In this document: piece after piece, positions 60,573 to 64,000 of the stretch
How the letters are laid out: each line of letters begins with the position of its first letter
How positions within the stretch are numbered: the first letter of the stretch is position 1
Position numbers and translations under genes: made by a program
Notes under the pieces: generated by a model
Seen by the model: the letters and a program-made list of their open reading frames with translations, nothing else
Told to the model about the DNA's origin: nothing
The model's database searches: none
Source: DASRHT01 sp035293765
GTDB taxonomy: Bacteria > Chloroflexota > Ktedonobacteria > Ktedonobacterales > Ktedonobacteraceae
DNA length: 64,000 nucleotides
Direction of reading: 5' to 3'
NCBI GenBank assembly: GCA_035293765.1
Contig: DATGMF010000059.1
Coordinates: 1-64,000, forward strand

Positions 60573-63500
60573 ATGGCAAAAGAACTGCACGCTCACAATG
60601 ATCAGCAGACGACAGGGATCAAGCCACACATGCTCAATGCGCTTGAATGGCGCTTGATCGGCCCCTTTCGAGCAGGCCGAGTAGTTGCGACCGCCGGTGA
60701 TCCGGTAAACCCACAGGTATTTTATTTTGGCTCGACGGGCGGCGGCGTGTGGAAGACGAGCGATGGAGGGTTACTGTGGGAAAACGTCTCCGACGGCTTT
60801 TTCAAGCGCGCATCGGTTGGGGCGCTGGCTGTTGCGCCCTCCGATCCCAATGTGCTCTATGTGGGAATGGGCGAGACGACGATTCGCGGCAACGTTTCTC
60901 ACGGTGATGGCGTCTACAAATCGACCGATGGCGGCAAGACCTGGCAATTTCTTGGCCTTGAGGATACGCGCCACATTGGCAAGATATGCATTCATCCCCA
61001 GAATCCCGACCTGGTCTATCTCGCGGCCCAGGGTCACGCGCACGGCCCCAATGCCGAACGTGGCGTCTATCGCTCCCACGACGGCGGCAAAATCTGGCAG
61101 CGGGTACTTTTCCGCAGCGAGAAAGCAGGGGCGAGCGATCTGGCGCTGGACCCGAATAACCCGCGCATCCTCTACGCTTCCTTCTGGGAAACCATCCGCC
61201 TGCCCCATACGCTGATCAGCGGCGGCGAGGGTAGCGGCATCTTCAAGTCAACCGATGGCGGCGAGACCTGGAAGGAGATTACGCGCAACCAGGGGCTGCC
61301 AAAGGGGCTGCTGGGCAAGATCGGTCTGGCAATCTCGCCCGTGAAGGCGGGCCGAGTCTGGGCCATTGTCGAGGCTGAGGATGGGGCGGTCTTCCGCTCG
61401 GACGATTGGGGCGAAACCTGGCAGCGACTCAGCGAGGAACGGCCTCTGCGCGCCCGCGCCTGGTACTACCAGCATATCATTGCCGACACGCAAGATGCCG
61501 ATACCGTCTGGGTGCTGAACGTGCAGGCATGGCGCTCCATCGACGGCGGTCGCACCTTCTCCGAGGTACCCGTAACCCATGCCGACACCCACGCGCTCTG
61601 GATCGATCCCAATAATGCGCGCCGGATGATCATGGGGCACGATGGCGGAGCCAGTATCTCCTTCAATGGCGGCGAGAGCTGGTCTACCCCATATAATCAG
61701 CCCACGACCGAGTTCTACCATGTCACGACGGATAACCGGGTTCCCTACCGCGTCTACGGGGCGCAGCAGGACAATACCACCATCTGCGTGCCCAATCGCT
61801 CGTCCTGGGCGGGTATTACGCAGTCCGATTGGTACGATATCGGCGGTGGCGAAAGCGGCTATATCGCGGTCCGGCCCGATAATCCCAATATTGTCTACGC
61901 GGGCAACTACCAGGGCTACATCACGCGCTACGACCATAGCACGCGCCAGTCGCGCAATATCTCCGTCTGGCCCGAGCTTGCTTCCGGCTGGGGAGCGGGC
62001 GATCTGAAGTACCGCTTCCAGTGGACCTGCCCGATTGTTCTCTCGCCGCACGATCCCAACATCCTCTACCAGACCGGCAACTATGTCTTCCGCACCACCA
62101 ACGAGGGCCAGAGTTGGCAAATCATCAGCCCTGATCTGACGCGCAACGATCCCAGCAAGATGGAAGCGTCCGGCGGGCCGATCACGAAGGACAATACGGG
62201 CGCGGAATATTACTGCACGATCTTCGCCTTCGTCGAATCGCCGCTCAAGCGCGGCCTGTTCTGGGCCGGCTCGGATGATGGCCTGGTCCATGTATCGCAG
62301 GATGGCGGTGAGACCTGGAATAATGTGACGCCGCCCACGCTGCCAGAATGGGCGCTGATCAGCATTATCGAAGCCTCGCCCCATGATCCGGCAACGGCGT
62401 ATGTGGCTGCGACCTGCTATAAGCAGGACGACTTCAAGCCCTATCTCTTCAAGACCAACGATTACGGTCAGAACTGGACAGAAATTGTGACCGGTATCCC
62501 TGATAATGACTTCACCCGCGTAATTCGCGAAGACCCGAGCAGGCGTGGGCTGCTCTTCGCCGGCACGGAGACGGGCATCTATGTCTCGTTCGACGATGGC
62601 TCGCACTGGCAATCGCTGCGCCTCAATCTGCCGGTCGTGCCGATTCACGATCTGGTGATCAAGGATAGCGATCTGATCGTGGCGACGCACGGGCGCTCGT
62701 TCTGGGTGCTGGACGATATTACGCCTCTGCGCCAGATCAGCGAAGAGATCCAGGATCGCGCGGCCTTCCTCTTCAGCCCGCGCCCGACCGTGCGCTTTAT
62801 CACCAACATGGGCTTCTCGCGCGCGCCTGGAGCTGGCGGCAAATACTTCCGCATGACCGGCACCGTGATGGTGACGATGCGCCGCGAGCAAAAACCGAAT
62901 GGCGAGTCGTTTGATCGCTGCCTCGACGCCGGACAGAATCCGCCCGATGGTGTGATTGTGACCTATTACCTCAAAGAGCAGCCGGAGGGTGAGGTGAAGC
63001 TGACCTTCCTCGACGCTCAGGGGAACGAGATCAAGTCGTTCTCAAGCGCGGAACCGGAGAAACCTGCCAATAACAAGAATGGCGCCAAGGGACCGGAGAA
63101 GAAGGAGGTACGCGTCCCCAAGAATGTGGGAGCCAACCGCTTTATCTGGGATATGCGCTATCCCGAAGCCGCCAAAGTGGATGACTTCATGGGCATGGAT
63201 GGGCCGATTGCGGCTCCGGTCGCCGCTCCAGGCCAATACCAGGTGCGGCTGACGGTCGGCGGTCAAGAATACACGCAGCCCTTCGAGATTCAGAAGGACC
63301 CGCGCATCGCTGCCAGCGTGGAAGATCTGCAAGCTCAATTCGCGCTACGGATGCGTATTCGCGACAAAGCGACGGAGACCCATGAGGCGATCAATATGAT
63401 CAGGGATGTGCGTAAGCAGATCGAGGATTGGGAACGGCGCACGGAGAAGCAGAAGAACCACGAGGCGATAGCGCAATCCGCCGGCGCGCTCAAGGAGAAG

Positions 63501-63794
63501 CTCGCGGCAGTTGAAGGGGAGCTGATCCAGGTCAAGGCCAAGACGCGCCAGGATACGCTGAACCATCCGGCCAAGCTCAATGCCAAAATCGTCACGCTCT
63601 CCAACACCGTTGGCAGCGCCGACGCTGCTCCTACCCAACAAATGTACGAAGTTTTCGAGGACCTCTCGGCGCGCATCAATGCCCAGTTGAAGCAGCTCCA
63701 GGCCGTAATCGAAACCGACCTGACCGCCTTCAACGCCCTGCTGCGTGAGTCCGAAGTGCCACCCGTCGTCGCAACGCCTGCGACCTCGCAATAG
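60573..63794 (+). CDS. large BNR/VPS10-like beta-propeller protein
   Basis: A 1073-residue protein without signal peptide. Residues 25-720 carry a dozen or more Asp-box motifs (TSDGGLLWE, STDGGKTWQ, SHDGGKIWQ, STDGGETWK, SQDGGETWN) as in sortilin/VPS10-type ten-bladed propellers and glycosyl-hydrolase-like proteins of Chloroflexota and Acidobacteria. Residues about 770-900 form a beta-sandwich-like module (GQYQVRLTVGGQEYTQPF), and 905-1055 are a helical coiled-coil tail. A catalytic site is not apparent. AGGAAAGAGA precedes the ATG. Possibly cytoplasmic or secreted by an unusual route. Confidence 0.85.
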   Translation: MAKELHAHNDQQTTGIKPHMLNALEWRLIGPFRAGRVVATAGDPVNPQVFYFGSTGGGVWKTSDGGLLWENVSDGFFKRASVGALAVAPSDPNVLYVGMGETTIRGNVSHGDGVYKSTDGGKTWQFLGLEDTRHIGKICIHPQNPDLVYLAAQGHAHGPNAERGVYRSHDGGKIWQRVLFRSEKAGASDLALDPNNPRILYASFWETIRLPHTLISGGEGSGIFKSTDGGETWKEITRNQGLPKGLLGKIGLAISPVKAGRVWAIVEAEDGAVFRSDDWGETWQRLSEERPLRARAWYYQHIIADTQDADTVWVLNVQAWRSIDGGRTFSEVPVTHADTHALWIDPNNARRMIMGHDGGASISFNGGESWSTPYNQPTTEFYHVTTDNRVPYRVYGAQQDNTTICVPNRSSWAGITQSDWYDIGGGESGYIAVRPDNPNIVYAGNYQGYITRYDHSTRQSRNISVWPELASGWGAGDLKYRFQWTCPIVLSPHDPNILYQTGNYVFRTTNEGQSWQIISPDLTRNDPSKMEASGGPITKDNTGAEYYCTIFAFVESPLKRGLFWAGSDDGLVHVSQDGGETWNNVTPPTLPEWALISIIEASPHDPATAYVAATCYKQDDFKPYLFKTNDYGQNWTEIVTGIPDNDFTRVIREDPSRRGLLFAGTETGIYVSFDDGSHWQSLRLNLPVVPIHDLVIKDSDLIVATHGRSFWVLDDITPLRQISEEIQDRAAFLFSPRPTVRFITNMGFSRAPGAGGKYFRMTGTVMVTMRREQKPNGESFDRCLDAGQNPPDGVIVTYYLKEQPEGEVKLTFLDAQGNEIKSFSSAEPEKPANNKNGAKGPEKKEVRVPKNVGANRFIWDMRYPEAAKVDDFMGMDGPIAAPVAAPGQYQVRLTVGGQEYTQPFEIQKDPRIAASVEDLQAQFALRMRIRDKATETHEAINMIRDVRKQIEDWERRTEKQKNHEAIAQSAGALKEKLAAVEGELIQVKAKTRQDTLNHPAKLNAKIVTLSNTVGSADAAPTQQMYEVFEDLSARINAQLKQLQAVIETDLTAFNALLRESEVPPVVATPATSQ

Positions 63795-63797
63795 AGA

Positions 63798-64000
63798 CAA
63801 GGGCAAGCAGGGCAACCGCGAGGCATTGCCCCTACCCAGACGCCCTGCCATCCGCCCAGCACCCCCGCTGCCCTGTGGCGGTGCCCACGATGGTGGATCA
63901 TGGTAGGACGGATGGGTAGGGGCAATGCCTTGCGCTTGCCCTGCCCGCCTGCGATAACCTTGCCCCGCGCTGCAACGGATGGGTAGGGGCAATGCCTTGC
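63798..64000. repeat. REP family A cluster at the right edge
   Basis: Inverted copy GGGCAAGCAGGGCAACCGCG near 63802, then two direct units starting ACGGATGGGTAGGGGCAATG at 63908 and 63975 (67 bp apart), the second cut by the window end. The same family forms the tandem array at position 1. Confidence 0.8.

Noticed and set aside
61248..62891. 547-codon frame on the minus strand
   Set aside because: Antisense to the Asp-box propeller gene; composition is Arg/Ala/His-rich and has no domain.

Overview
The window is about 55% GC bacterial chromosome with no rRNA, tRNA, integrase, transposase or prophage genes. Gene content points to a Chloroflexota bacterium of the Ktedonobacteria type: many single-gene units, frequent TPR, BNR and GNAT proteins, a phosphoketolase/acetate kinase pair, cytochrome P450, a DUF2231-Rieske fusion and a very large hybrid kinase. 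This placement is inference from family content, not from a marker gene.

Layout. 1-8.1 kb: a 37-bp tandem repeat array, a small membrane protein, a TPR protein, a pentapeptide-TIR fusion, a GntR regulator, thioredoxin, a Bax-inhibitor-like membrane protein, two zinc-ribbon proteins, a 7Fe ferredoxin and a small unrecognised protein with its own promoter and terminator. 8.1-13 kb: a GNAT enzyme, P450, and an HflX GTPase behind a roughly 300-nt leader with short reading frames and nested stems. 13-20 kb: acetyl-CoA synthetase with an acetate permease, then a right-to-left group of a 360-residue protein, a UGSC selenoprotein with an in-frame TGA and a bacterial SECIS-like hairpin, a fumarylacetoacetate hydrolase family enzyme and a flavin-type oxidoreductase. 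20-33 kb: GNAT, hydrolases, an NAD-dependent epimerase, a membrane sensor-like protein with a small partner, phosphoketolase-acetate kinase, a metallo-beta-lactamase fold enzyme, a haloalkane dehalogenase-like enzyme, a YtxH/phasin-like protein and an ECF sigma factor. 33-39.5 kb: Rieske protein, methyltransferase, and a dual-kinase hybrid sensor.

39.7-52.3 kb is one leftward operon of twelve genes for heptose precursors (gmhA, gmhB, hldE, hddA, a second gmhA-like gene) and sugar transfer (three GT9, two GT-B and one GT2 glycosyltransferase, plus an SDR). Most junctions overlap by four bases or lie within a few bases. Two members are damaged: the GT2 gene has an in-frame amber codon and one GT9 gene is frameshifted. 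52.3-64 kb: a decayed flavin disulfide reductase, a diacylglycerol-kinase-like lipid kinase with a PAP2 phosphatase, two BNR proteins, a sodium:solute symporter and a DUF4870 protein.

The whole window is seeded with four families of short palindromic, REP-like elements. They sit between genes, supply stop codons, extend C-termini, and in at least two enzymes (the epimerase and a GT9) appear as in-frame insertions. The most notable items are the selenoprotein operon, the structured hflX leader, the coding REP insertions and the heptose cluster.
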